This document shows positions 48,480-59,043 of a stretch of 64,000 nt of DNA, piece after piece (within the stretch, counting starts at the first letter, position 1; the number at the start of each line of letters is the position of its first letter). Location: positions 297,501 through 361,500 of the forward strand of contig CAUYUJ010009546.1 in the NCBI GenBank assembly GCA_963575745.1, in the 5' to 3' direction. A program made the translations under genes and the position numbers. The DNA comes from Prorocentrum cordatum (lineage: Eukaryota > Sar > Dinophyceae > Prorocentrales > Prorocentraceae). The notes beneath the pieces are model-generated. The model did not search any database and had not been told where the DNA came from. It saw only the letters and a program-made list of their open reading frames with translations.

Positions 48480-49652
48480 TATGTGTGCCTGTATGTACGT
48501 ACGTATCTGTGTGTGTATGTATGTACCTGTGTATGTCTGTACGTATGGATGTGTGGATCCATGTCTGTATGCATGTGTGTATGTTTGTATGACTATATCT
48601 ATATGTATGTATATATATACATGGATTCGAACATGTATAGGTTCATGTGTGGATGTATGTTTATGTGTATGGATGTGTATGAACGCGAGTGCGTATACGT
48701 ATGTCTGTACGTATGCATGTATGATTGCACGCGTGCATGTATGCACATGTGTATGTATATATATATGGATGTATGTATGTATGTATGCATGTATGTGTAT
48801 GCACCCATGTATGTATGTGTGCATGCTGTGTATGTATGAACGTACACGCTTATGCACATGAATGTATGCATGTACGTAAGCATGACTGTACGTGTGCATG
48901 TATGTATGTATGTATGCATGTATGTGCGCATGTCTGTATGCTATGTGTGTATGTCTGCATGTCTGTATGAATGTATGAATGTACGTATGTATGTATGTAT
49001 GTATGTATGTATGTATGTATGTATGTATGTATGTATGTATGTGTGTGTATGTATGTATGTATGTATGTATGTTTTTATGTATGTATGCATGTATGTATGT
49101 TGACACGTATATGTGTGTATGTATAGGTGTATGTATGAGTGTGTGTATGTATGTATGCATGCATGCATGCATGTATGTATGTATGTATGTATGTATGTAT
49201 GCATGTATGTATGTGTGTATGTATGTATGTATGTATGTATATGTGTATGGATGTATGTATGTATGTGGATATGTATGGATGTATGTATGTATGCGTGCAT
49301 GTGTGCATGTATGTATGCATACATGCATGTATATATGTATGTATGGTTGTATGTATGTATGTATGCATGCATGCATGCATGCATGTATGTATGTATGCAT
49401 GTATGTATGTATGTATGTATGTATATATGTATGTATGTATGTATGTATGCATGTATGTATGAATGTATGTATGTATGTATGTATGTATGCATGTACGTAT
49501 GTTCGTATGTATGTATGCCTGCATGTCTATCTGTATATACGTATGCATACATGCATGCATGCATGCATGCATGCATGCATGCATGCATGCATGTATGTAT
49601 GTATGTATGTATGTATGTATGTATGTATGTATGTATGTATGTATGTATGTAT
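48480..49652. repeat. ATGT/ATGC tetranucleotide array, about 1.17 kb
   Basis: Imperfect (GTAT)n in the first half becomes long pure (ATGT)n and (ATGC)n stretches, including about 40 bp of alternating GCATGCATGC at 49553-49592. All frames on both strands can stay open (Met-Tyr-Val-Cys forward; His-Thr-Tyr-Ile reverse). The 250-410-codon frames are not genes. Confidence 0.95.
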
Positions 49653-50342
49653 GTGCATCTCGCCTGTTCGACGCTCCCCCGCAACTCTGGATCGAGCCGC
49701 CACGGCCCAGAGCAGGACGGCCCACCTGCCTCTGGAGACCCCCAGCCCGCGCAGGGCTCTCCCCGGCGTCGCGCGCGCGGGGGGGGGGCGGCGCGAGCGG
49801 GGCGGCCTGCGGAGAAGCCAGAAGAGCGATGCAGAGGGCGCCTCGAAACATCGAGACGGGGTTTCTCATTGTTGTCGGCCGTCAACAAAACGGCTCGGAG
49901 TGAAACGCCGGTTCAGAGAAGTGGTGGAGAGGTCAGGGGGTTCGTGTCTCGAGCAAACCGTGAAGCCCGATGTCTGGGAACGGTTCTTGGGCCGAACGAA
50001 AGGGGGGGTTAGGGAAAGGGGGGGTTACGAAATCTGCTGCATGCAGCTGGTCTCGGCCCCGCCGCCGGGCCCATTCCTCGATACATGGGCGCCTCCCGGC
50101 GCCGGGAGGCGCTGGGAAAATCCGCTACGTGAGATGATTATCTACCCTACCTTTTGCTATCCCCCCCGTTTAAGTTCCCCCAGTCTCGACTGCGCGGACA
50201 TTCGCGCGTGAGCTGCCCGCGTAAGGTCGCGCGTCAGTGCCCCCTTTTCCACGCGGCGGGCCACGCTGGCGGCCCGACCAAGCCGGGGCGTAAGGTCGCC
50301 GTGCCATCTTGCCTAAAGCCCGCTTCAATTCGTCGCTCAGAT
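49653..50342. other. No recognisable gene; one copy of a small repeat at 50028-50125
   Basis: GTTACGAAATCTGCTGCATGC, then AGCTGGTC, GATACATGGGCGCC and GGCGCTGGGA, resembles 53318-53412 (GATTACGAATACTGCTACAT, AGCTAGTT, GACACCTGGTCGCC, GGCGCTGGGA). The two are probably copies of another short element. Confidence 0.5.
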
Positions 50343-50463
50343 TGATGGGCCTGTTTTCCACTACCACCACCACCACAAGTTGGAGGGGGAGGAGGTCCTC
50401 CTCCTCCTCCACCTCCTTCCCCCCTCCAACTTATGGTGGTGCTGGTGCAAAACAGGCCCATCA
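50343..50463. mobile_element. MITE-like element, family D, copy 2, with 5-bp target-site duplication
   Basis: Left end TGATGGGCCTGTTTTCCACT and right end GCAAAACAGGCCCATCA form long terminal inverted repeats (about 50 bp) that meet at a GGAGG/CCTCC centre. CAGAT lies immediately outside both ends (50338-50342 and 50464-50468), a good target-site duplication. Total 121 bp, no ORF. The same ends flank the GGA-expanded copy at 7607-7793. Confidence 0.8.
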
Positions 50464-50474
50464 CAGATGAGGAA

Positions 50475-50600
50475 AAGATACTGATTCCGCTGCTCTGCCT
50501 TCAGCGCCCTTCTCGCCACAGCTGGATCCTCCTCGAGATCCTGGTCAGAGCACGCCCCGGAAGAGGTCCGGGGAGCAGCGGTCTGGGTAGCCGCTGGACT
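50475..50600. mobile_element. Inverted-repeat element, family E, copy 2
   Basis: Left ATACTGATTCCGCTGCTCTG, right GGGGAGCAGCGGTCTGGGTA. Divergent but recognisable relative of 51635-51790. No ORF. Confidence 0.4.
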
Positions 50601-51634
50601 TCCCAAGAGGGTGTATGGGAGGAGGCTGCTGAGGTGCCCTCTCTCGGCGTCCAAGAGACCTTTTTCAGAGCTTCCTAGAGGCCTGTTCGCATCCCCATCT
50701 CCATCCAGACCCCACCGTCTCAGCACCCCAGTTTCGGGGGAGCGTAAGACCCGGGTTTGCCAGGACTCGGGTTCGCCATCGTTTTTTGACGACCGCGACT
50801 CAGATTTTGACGAGGAGGAGTTTTGTGGGATGTCTGCAGCGGGAGGCCTCGTCAAAATGCAGGCTCGGCCTCGTCATTTTTTTGACGACCTCGTCGGGGA
50901 TTTCCGAGTCCCCCGTACCCGGGTCTTACGTCTCCCCGACAGTTGCGGATGTACCCTTCGAAACCCGAAGGAAGGAAACAGGCTGGATGCCCATCAAGGG
51001 GGATAGATTGGCCAGTGGGGCCCAGGCCAGGCCCCTGAGGATAGGGTTTTCAGAACGTCGACTCCCAGAGATCAGAGATCTCGACCCAATCCCCAGGACT
51101 GGTCATCCTGAGTCGTTTTTTGACGGTCCCGAGGCCAGGCGAGGGCCCCCAGATGCCGAACACAGGGAAAAACCGCTCGTGTTTTTTTCGTGACTCGAGG
51201 GGGTCTGGGCCTCGTCTTCCAAGAGGCCTTCTCGGACCCTCTGGGGCCTTGTCGGGAGGCCCCCCTGCCTGCTGAGAAGCTTAGACAGACGGCCGCCCCC
51301 CTCGGCGCCACCGCCTGGTGCGCGCCAGCCATCTCCCCACGCGGCTGGCCATGGGTTGCAGCGGGGGCAAGGCGGCTGCTGTCGTCGATGTTTGCCCGCC
51401 CGACTCCGATTCCAGCGACGGCGATGCGGGGAGCATTAATGCACGTATCCAGTGCTTCCTGGACTTTCTAGGAAAGCGGCACCGCAAGGCCGAGGTATAT
51501 GCATACATAGATATATGAATAAATTGAGCCTCTAGTGGTAAGATTTTTATCCCTATCCGCTGCGCCTCGGGTTTCTGGGAAACGGAGCCCGAAACTCCAA
51601 GCTGCAGTGGATGTGGACACACGTCTTGCCAGTC
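50601..51634. other. Small-repeat-rich stretch, no gene
   Basis: 50943-51040 (GTTGCGGATGTACCCTTCG onward; GGCCAGTGGGGCCCAGGCCA) is an internal piece of family F. 51110-51150 (GAGTCGTTTTTTGACGGTCC) resembles 6930-6985 and 9720. Short (GTCGTCA)-like words with TTTTTTTGACGACC occur at 50780-50920. No coding sequence recognised. Confidence 0.45.
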
Positions 51635-51790
51635 GGAGGAGGAACACGTACCCATACCGCTATCCTTGCCTCGTGTTCGCCGTGTTGGGCCTCTTGGGAG
51701 GCCCTCGTCGCCACCGGTGGATTCGCCTCGAAACTGCACCCCAGGAGAGGTCCGGGGAGTAGCGGTATCGGCACCTTCTGGTCTTCCCAG
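51635..51790. mobile_element. Inverted-repeat element, family E, copy 3
   Basis: Left CACGTACCCATACCGCTATCC, right GGGGAGTAGCGGTATCGGCA then CCTTCTGGTCTTCCCAG. This is the best-preserved member; the arms are complementary over about 20 bp. Confidence 0.55.
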
Positions 51791-51939
51791 GCGAGTCGGA
51801 CGCGGGCTGTGAGGGTTCACCCTGGCTTGTCCGCCCGAGCCCGCGGCGCACCCCGAGAGGCAGCGAGGTGACGGAAGTGGTGCCGTGGATGGCCACCATC
51901 GAAGAAGAACAATCGGCACAACCATGAATTTCAGAAGGA

Positions 51940-52058
51940 TCGCGCAGACTTCTTTGGATCGGCGCTGGACCCCCTGGCGGCGCCTTCGGCGCCGCCACTT
52001 GGGGGCTCCGCGCGACGGAGGGCAAACCCAGCGCCGATCCAAGGAATCCGCGAGGAAC
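51940..52058. mobile_element. MITE-like inverted-repeat element, family B, copy 2
   Basis: CTTTGGATCGGCGCTGG at 51954 pairs with CCAGCGCCGATCCAAGGAA at 52029. The centre GGCGGCGCCTTCGGCGCCGCC is palindromic. No ORF. Confidence 0.65.
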
Positions 52059-52628
52059 TCCGGAGTATCAACATGCGGCGGCACGATCGCACTGACCGCG
52101 AAATGCCCTCTGCTTCAGCGCTCGCCCCTCCCATGGCCGTGACGTCCGGAATCCCGGATGTGTGCCCAATGCGCGGTTTCCGCATGCTCCAAATGTGAAT
52201 CCGGCCATGTCTGGTTCCAATTTTTTGGTACAGTCAACCATGATAGTAAGGATTGGGCAACTTGGCCAGGGTACCCTTGCATCCTTGCCCCTTCGGCGCA
52301 TCCTTGCCAACTCTCGCTGGCCGCGCTCCGCGCGGAAAACCTCAACATGGCGTTCCAAGGCCCTTGCATCCTTACCGCGCATCCTTATCTATTATCCTGG
52401 TTGACTGCATGTTCGACGCCGATTTGTCTTCCTCTGCAGCAGCAGCAGCAGCAGGCTGTGGGGCTGGTGCGCCTGTGACCTCGACGCGTGGCCCGGCGCC
52501 AGCCTGCCCGAGCGGGGCAGGCGCCGCCCGGCAGGACACGCGCTCAAGAGGCGCCGCACCCCGCCGAAGATCCCGCGGCTGAGTTTGTCCTCCACGCTCG
52601 TGGCCGTCTAGGCGTCTAGGCTCAGCAT
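52059..52628. other. No recognisable gene
   Basis: GTAAGGATTGGGCAACTTGG with GCATCCTTGCCCCTTCG (52240-52310) is closely echoed at 58560-58690 (GTAAGGATAAGCGACCTCCC, GCATCCTTGCCCGTTCG, CTTACCGCGCAT). These are two copies of an unnamed element of about 170 bp. (CAG)5 lies at 52437-52453. Confidence 0.45.
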
Positions 52629-52806
52629 CGTTTCACCACTCCCCATCCCCATCCCCATCCCCTTCGAGACCCTACCAAATTACCACCCCAGTTGCGGATG
52701 TACCCTTCGAAACCCGGAGGGAACGGCCCATATCCCATTTGGGGGGGTCAATCGGCCAGTGGGGCCCAGGCCACGCCGCTGGGGAGGGGGACCGGTTAAA
52801 CGATAC
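52629..52806. mobile_element. MITE-like element, family F, copy 1
   Basis: Begins TCGTTTCACCACTCCCCATC and ends GGGGACCGGTTAAACGA. Internal words CCAAATTACCACCCCAGTT, TACCCTTCGAAACCC and GGCCAGTGGGGCCCAGGCCA are shared with 54445-54623. No ORF. Confidence 0.65.
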
Positions 52807-52844
52807 TCATAGGCAGCACTTGCGCATGTAGCTTAGAGGAAGAA

Positions 52845-52970
52845 GAGGTACCGATACCCCGCTGCCCTTCCCTCGTCGCCGCGCCTGGACTCGCCGCGAG
52901 ATGCTGGCCAGATGGCGTGCCGGGAAAGGTCTAGGAAGCAGCGGCAGCGGTACCCTGTGTTCCCCAGCAC
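52845..52970. mobile_element. Inverted-repeat element, family E, copy 4
   Basis: Left GAGGTACCGATACCCCGCTG, right GCAGCGGCAGCGGTACCCTG. No ORF. Confidence 0.5.
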
Positions 52971-53693
52971 TTGCAGTTTTCAAACTGCCTCCCCTTCAAG
53001 GGACCGAGAAGTCGTCATCTTTTCCTCGGCGGAGCCGCTGGACGCTTCCTCAAGAGGTGCGTCCCGAAGAGATGCCAACTTTTCGGAATTCAGGGTTTCC
53101 AGAACCCACCGTTTGTGTCAGCTTTTCCACGCGTGCTGTTTTTCTCACTGCATCGCGTGGCGTTCCACTACTGCTGAGTGGCACGATGGTGGCGCTCCCG
53201 CGTCGCACTATTCGTTGGATCGGTCGAAGGGAATGCAATCATAATCTGATGTGTCTCTAGTCCCCCTCCCGCGATCCACCACCTCAGGGCGGACGAAGGG
53301 TAGATTTGGGATAGAGGGATTACGAATACTGCTACATCCAGCTAGTTCCGGCTTGCCGCTGGGTATTTCTCTTGACACCTGGTCGCCTTCGGCGCTGGGA
53401 TGCGCTCGGAATCCAGGGCCAGGTTCGCGCGAAGAGCAATCAACTACCTAAGATAAACGTTGGAAGGTCCGCTTGGTTTTCTCGGATCGACGCTGGACCT
53501 CCTCGTAACGTATGGGGTGTTGTGGCCTCGGAAGTGTTAATCTGGCGTATTTGACAAGGGATGGTTGATTGGGAGCGAACGTCTGGTGCAATTCAAAAGA
53601 AGGCCTGTGGCCTCAGGAGCGCGAACCCGATGTATTCTTACATGTCCCCAGGCACCCCAAGGAATTCGGATTACGTGATTTAGGCTACACATT
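52971..53693. other. No gene; fragments of small repeats
   Basis: 53318-53412 is related to 50028-50125. 53465-53515 (GGTTTTCTCGGATCGACGCTGGACC) is a family-B left arm. Nothing coding. Confidence 0.45.
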
Positions 53694-53849
53694 GTTCATC
53701 TTTATTTCTTCGACAGTTCTTTGATTTCTTAGGGGTGCCAAGATCCTTTCATTTCTAATTATTCTATCCTGGGCCTCTTCCTTGCCACTAGGGGGCCAGG
53801 AACAATTAGGATCGAGCACACTTAGAAATGAGCACGACTAGAAATGAAC
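53694..53849. mobile_element. MITE-like foldback element, family A, copy 2
   Basis: 156 bp, matching 231-386 throughout (CTTTGATTTCTTAGGGGTGCC, AAGATCCTTTCATTTCTAAT, CTATCCTGGGCCTCTTCC, GGGGGCCAGGAACAATTAG). The left terminus is more decayed (GTTCATCTTTATTTC) than the right (CTAGAAATGAAC). Confidence 0.75.
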
Positions 53850-54444
53850 GACGTGCACAATCGTTACATCGGTGGACTAATTTGTGAACTGGATCTGCTG
53901 GCGCAGGAAACTGGACAGCCCAGGCCACGCAGCTCGTTGCCCCTCAGGTGAGCCGGCGGGTTCCCCGCCCGACGGGGTGGGCCTGCTGGATCTCAAGAAC
54001 AGAGCTCCCGACCCGCCTCGCACACCTTGCATACCGCGGCCGCCAGGCCCAAGGAGTGCTGGTGCTCCCTGGGTGCCCCGCCTCGTGCTTCCAACGAAAA
54101 AACGCTGCAGACTGCGGCCGCCATGCCCACAGTGAGTGTGCCGATGCGCCTCGGCGTCCCGCCTTGCATTCGTGGGCGGAGATCGATCGAGCAAACATAA
54201 TTGCTTGGTGTGTCTGGAGGTCTTGTGGATCAAGTTTTGGGCGTCCGACGAGCAGCGCCGCCAGCTCTCGACGTAACGACGTTCAGCCGCCAGTTCTCCA
54301 AGTGGCCTCGAAGATCTCCTCCTCGGCGGAAGGCGGTGGAAGGCCAGCCGAAGCAAAACGAGGGCTGCCCCGCCAGCGTAAGCTACCGCAGGGCGGGCGG
54401 CAGCCAGCGGAGGTAAAAGATGCGCCCCAAAGAGATGGTCAGAA
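53850..54444. other. No recognisable gene
   Basis: Overlapping frames without recognisable motifs. Confidence 0.4.
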
Positions 54445-54623
54445 TCGTTTAACCGACCCCCATCCCCATCCCCATCCCTTTCGAGACCTCCACCAAATTA
54501 CCCCCCCAGTTGGGGATACACCCTTCGAAACCTTCGGGATTCGGCCTATATCCCCATCTAGGGGGGTACATCGGCTAGTGGGGCCCAGGCCACGCCGCTG
54601 GGGATGGGGATCGGATAAACGAT
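54445..54623. mobile_element. MITE-like element, family F, copy 2
   Basis: ATCGTTTAACCGACCCCCAT at the left and GGGGATCGGATAAACGAT at the right give terminal inverted repeats of about 20 bp that include CCCCATCCCC/GGGGATGGGG. The interior matches copy 1. Confidence 0.7.
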
Positions 54624-55339
54624 GCTCAGATGGGAACATTTTTCGGTTCAGGGTCCCCGCCAAGTAGGCCGAGCACTGGATAGTTCTACCATCCGAGATC
54701 TCACTCTGCACCATCCTGGCTTGGAGTTCTCAAGCTGGTGTGCAAGTCGCCATTCTTATAGTCTAGGTCTGCTGTCTTGCGCGAGTCACGCGCACAAGAG
54801 GATTTACCCGATACAGATTTCGCTGCTCGGTAATTCGGTTGCGGTCAAGCGTGAATATCACAATTAGTTTCGCGGTCAACCGTGCATGTCTCCCAGCCAA
54901 TACTCGAATGGTCTTGCAGGCGGTCTTGAGCCCCTGCACTCTAGTGCAATCTGAACATGCCCATCGGAGCAGGTCTTTTTTTGTGCGCACATGCACGATT
55001 CCACTTCCGACGCTGCGGAGGGCCGCAAGATATGACACGTCGCGACCCCAGTTCGGACAAAACCGTAACATACCACAGCCTCAGAGGACGGGGGCCCTCA
55101 GAGCCGCAGAATGGGCGGGTGAGGAGACTAGTATGGAGGCGTAGAAAGGCATGGTGATGTGGAGAGTGAAAGGGGTCATCGAAAACCAAAGGCCCCCTAA
55201 CCCTAATAGCACGATGAAGACGTGGGCTCACTTCGGTCCCCGTCTTCGAATTCGGGATCATACATCTGGGCGGTCTGGCTTGATACGTCTGCAAGAAAGA
55301 CCTCCTATTCCAAATGTTTCTGGCACTCCTAACTCATGT
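54624..55339. other. No recognisable gene
   Basis: Lower GC than its neighbours. Short overlapping frames, none recognised. Confidence 0.4.
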
Positions 55340-55790
55340 CCCCTCTCAAAGGGTTAAGGGTACTTCTATGGCTTGTCCAGGGAGGCAGTTGGACAGGTGG
55401 CCTCGCGGGGTGCCGTGGGGGGCCTCCGGGGTGTCCGGCCTTGCGGCTGCCTGCAGGAGCGATCCTTGAGAGAGCTCTTGTGGGCTTGCCAGGTGCCCAC
55501 CTGTGCCAGTGCATGCAGGGGGGCACTGCGAAGCGTCCGGAGCCCGTTTTGGCGGGCGTCTCGGGGTCGCCTTGTGCCAGTCGCAGATCGTCCTGGGAGC
55601 ATTTTGGGACGGCATCGCCTCTCAAAGGCTCCTGGAGACTTCTGGAAGGCGTCTTGGGTCCTCATTGAGCCTCTTTGGACGCCTCTGTGGCTCTCGGGCT
55701 TTCTTAGGTCGCCTGGGATGGTTTTTGAGCCGTCTTGGAACCTTCGTTGTTCCTCTTTGGCCATTTTGGCTGTCTTAGGAGCTTGTTTGC
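55340..55790 (+). repeat. Degenerate CTTGG-type dispersed repeat
   Basis: GGCCTCGCGGGGTGCCGTGG, CGTCTTGGGTCCTCATTGAG, CTCTTTGGACGCCTCTG and CGTCTTGGAACC match the family at 1800-2830. Confidence 0.6.
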
Positions 55791-56324
55791 CGGCTCATTG
55801 GGAATAGGTCCAGGGCGCTGGGTGCAATGTCAGCAGGGTGCCAGCAGTTAGGCGCGACGAGGAGGAAATTGTCCGTGAAACATTTGACGAATACCGGCCA
55901 GACAGCCATAGCATTGTACCGTGGAGCGACGCGCCAGGGGACGCGACGGTACCATTCTCGACATGCCACGAGTGTATCAACGCGTTCGGCTGGGCACGCG
56001 CCAGAAGTCGTCCACTCTTCATGTCGTGTCCTCCTTGGCGCATCCTCATCCTCCTCCTTCATGCTTCCTCCTTTCCGGGGCGACTCGCCGCTTTTGCTTT
56101 CAATGCGCGACCCTCGGCTGCGACCGAGACTGCCACGACTTCCTGTGGACAGCTCTCTCTCCTCGGTATCCGCCCCCCTCTCTCTCTCTGTCCCTGTTTC
56201 CCTCTCCGTCTTCCCCTCCCTTTTCCTCCCTGTTCCCGTTGTGCAGATTTGGCGCACTTAGCCAGCTGGGCCATATGGGCTTGCCAGAACACTGTCGCCG
56301 CCTTCTCTCTCTCTCTCTCTCTCT
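55791..56324. other. No recognisable gene; (TC)n at 56170-56185 and 56305-56325
   Basis: Overlapping frames only. CT-rich towards the right end. Confidence 0.4.
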
Positions 56325-56478
56325 CGGAGGAGGAGGAGGAGGAGGAGGAGGAGGAGGAGGAGGAGGACGAGGAGGAGGAGGAGGAGGAGGAGGAGGGGGA
56401 GGGGGGGGGAGGGGGAGGGGCAGGAGGAGGAGGAGGAGGAGGAGGAGGAGGAGGAGGAGGAGGAGGAGGAGGAGGATC
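56325..56478. repeat. (GGA)n tract flanked by (TC)n
   Basis: About 150 bp of GGA with a GGGGAGGGGG centre, preceded by (CT)9 and followed by (TC)8. The flanking TC runs are direct repeats. Open in all forward frames. Confidence 0.9.
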
Positions 56479-56630
56479 TCTCTCTCTCTCTGTCTCTCTC
56501 CACTGGGCACGCCTCCTGGCATGGACCCGTTCCCCAGCAGGCGGAGGCGCACGCGACCCCGAGCTCACTCTGTGGCGCAATGACAGCCGATGCGCCGTGA
56601 AAAAAACGTAAAGTATCGCAGGCTTAGAGA

Positions 56631-56800
56631 TTGACACCAACACTAATATCGGCAGTGTGCCTCCACCGAGGGAATAAGATCCCGATCTCGGTGATGGTGG
56701 TAATATTCTGGCTTCCAAGGAGATCGAAATATTACCGCCAACATCGAAATTTAGGATCATCTTCCCCATGTGGAGGCAAACCCCTGTGTTGGTGTTGGTG
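56631..56800. mobile_element. Possible MITE-like element with imperfect inverted ends
   Basis: ACACCAACACTAATATCGGC and GTGTGCCTCC at the left are answered by GGAGGCAAACCCCTGTGTTGG and TGTTGGTG at the right. The interior has GGTAATATTCTGGC against GAAATATTACCGCC. One copy only was seen. Confidence 0.45.
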
Positions 56801-58165
56801 CCCATTTCCAGGCCTCCGATAGTATGTATGCATGTAGGCTCTGGCTGCCGTCGGATATTGCTGGGCCAGACCGGTCAGCAGCCCAGGCAATCCACGGGCG
56901 CACGCGCACGAAGCAGGGAGGCACGGCCACGCAGGACAGCACCCACCCGAAGAGAGCAAACAGGGGCACGCAGGACTCCCGAGCCCGCAGGCGCACAGGC
57001 ACAAGGCTTTCTCATCGGGCTGGGCTGTCGGGACGCCTTGTTTCGGGGCTCAAGAGACGGGGGTCAATGCAAACGGGGGTCGGCCACCGGATCCTGCAGG
57101 ATCCTGCGAAGACCCCGTCTGGCTGACCCGGGTTAGCGAGCCGCGCGTGGCCGCAAGGCGGCCGCGCATATTGGCTGACCCGGGTTTGCGAAGATCTGCG
57201 TTGTAGCTCTTTTTTGTTCCTGCATTGCAGTTTTTATGTTTCTTGCTGACACGGGTCTGGATTGACCCAGGTCAGAAGATCCCCGATTGTTGCAGGGGTG
57301 GGCCGGGGGGGGCCGGCTCGGCGCGAGGGTGCGAAGGTGGCAGCGCGCGCGCGGCGCGAGGCGCGCAGCTCGGGCGACCTGGCGGCACACCGCCTGCAAC
57401 GGCGCTCCCTTCCGCACCCGCAGAGCACGCCCTCGAAGGCGAACGGCGTGGGCGACTTCTCGCCCACAGTCTCCGAGTTCCGCCCGACAAGTTAGGCCGC
57501 TCAGAAGAGAAGCGGGGGAAGCTCCAGGATGCATCCCTGGGGGGGGCTAATCGGACGCACTCCATATCGTTGATGTAGGACCCACCGTCGTATATCCCAG
57601 AGTTGTGCTTCAGATTTTTGGTCCATCCCAAACCCCTACAAAGTCTGGGATTGGGGTCTCCATATCCCCTGTTGGGAAAAACTGATGAAACAGAATCTTT
57701 CGGAGCTCCGCGTGGATTCCTTGGATCGGCGCTGGGCCCCCCCTGGCAGCGCGTCTGGCGCCGCCCTTGGCGCGCTCTCTACGCGCGGGGGAGTTTGATC
57801 TATCGCCGATCCGAGGGATCTGCGCTGCGCGGACCTCGGCAAGTTTGTGCCTACGGCGATCTCAATCACCCAGCGTCATGGCCCAAGGAACTTAGGGCGG
57901 GACTCTTTTGCAAGGCAGGGCCGTTTGTCAGATCTGCCTGGAGAAGAGAGAGCGCGGGGGGGCTCTGACCCGCAGCTGCAAGGTGTTCCTCTGGTGCGCC
58001 AGCGCCCGTGAGGGAGAGCGAGTATCAGCAACACACGCTGCCCCCGCGAGCGCGTCGGCGTTTTTTGTGACCTCGTGCTTGCCCGAAGGCCCGGTGCGGT
58101 GACACGCTGCCGGGTGGCCCACGGCGGCGTGTCCCTCCTGCTGCCCCTGCGCTCCCAAACGTCTT
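56801..58165. other. No gene; direct repeat at 57118-57200 and a family-B element at 57701
   Basis: GGCTGACCCGGGTTAGCGAG (57120) and GGCTGACCCGGGTTTGCGAA (57173) form a direct repeat around GCGGCCGCGC. Inverted GACCCAGGTCAG follows at 57267. No credible coding frame. Confidence 0.45.
57701..57838. mobile_element. MITE-like inverted-repeat element, family B, copy 3
   Basis: CGGAGCTCCGCGTGGATTCC then TTGGATCGGCGCTGGG. Right arm TATCGCCGATCCGAGGGATC and CGCGCGGACC-like end. Same organisation as 51940-52058. Confidence 0.65.
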
Positions 58166-58266
58166 GGCTTAATCGCTTACTCCGGTTACTTAATCGCTTA
58201 CTCGGGTTCCTTAATCGCTTACTCGGGGGGGGGGGGGGGGGGGGTCCTTAATCGCTTACTCGGGTT
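58166..58266 (+). repeat. Four copies of TTAATCGCTTACTCGGG with a G18 run
   Basis: Units at about 58170, 58191, 58211 and 58247, 20-21 bp apart, the third followed by an uninterrupted G run of about 18 (58226-58243). No ORF. Confidence 0.8.
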
Positions 58267-59043
58267 ACACGGGGTCCCCGCGGGCGGGGGGTCCTGACAG
58301 CGCCCTCTCGCCAGACGCCTTTCGGCTGGGCCGGGAGGCCGCCCGGGGGGGGCTTGGCACCCTCCCCCCGCGGGTTCCAGGGGCTCGGGCTTGGCTCGGC
58401 ACGGCCGACACGGATACGGAAGGGGCAGGGACGAAGATCGGCAGCAGTTCCTGCCCATTTCGATCAGGACTCGCTGCTGGCCGCAGGCGTTGTCCATTTG
58501 AATCAAAAAATGCCTTCCCCCCTGCTCGCGTCGCTGCTGGACATCCAGTCAAACCACATAGTAAGGATAAGCGACCTCCCAAGAATACCCTTGCATCCTT
58601 GCCCGTTCGATCCATCCTTGGCGACTTTCGCTGGCCAGCCCCGTTCGAAAAACGTCGACGTGGCCTTCGAAGGCCCTTGCACCCTTACCGCGCATTATCA
58701 CTATGCGTTTTGACTGTGATATGCAGCTGGGCGCCGTACCCATTCTTCCCGTACCCAACTCTTGCGTGCTAGCCAGGTCTCCGAGAGGCCGTGAGCCCCG
58801 GAGGAGGCGGCTCCTCTGGCGGTCTCCCCCCCCCGACCTGCCCCGCGCCCCTTCCCTTCCTTCCACTCCGTGGACAGGGTGCCAGCCACGCGCAGAAGGG
58901 GGGTAGGGGGAGGGGGTAAGGCTTCTTGGAAGCACCCTGCTCCTCAGAAGGCGCCGGCCTCATCGGCAGGTGTAGGGCCGGCGCCTTCGAAGAAGCAGCC
59001 TCCTTCTGAGTTGCCTTTCCCCTCACTCTGCCCACTTGTTCTG
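58267..59043. other. No recognisable gene
   Basis: 58560-58690 is the partner of 52240-52385. 58920-59000 has an inverted pair, GAAGGCGCCGGCC and GGCCGGCGCCTTC. No coding sequence recognised. Confidence 0.45.

Noticed and set aside
48979-50211. 410-codon forward ORF of Met-Tyr-Val-Cys repeats and its reverse His-Thr-Tyr-Ile counterpart
   Set aside because: A 4-bp repeat lacking stop codons is open in all frames; no gene evidence.
55757-55772. GGCCATTTTGGCTGTCTT, similar to the 3' part of the spliced leader
   Set aside because: Lies in a CTTGG/GGCC repeat block where such words are frequent, and lacks the CCGTAGCC part.
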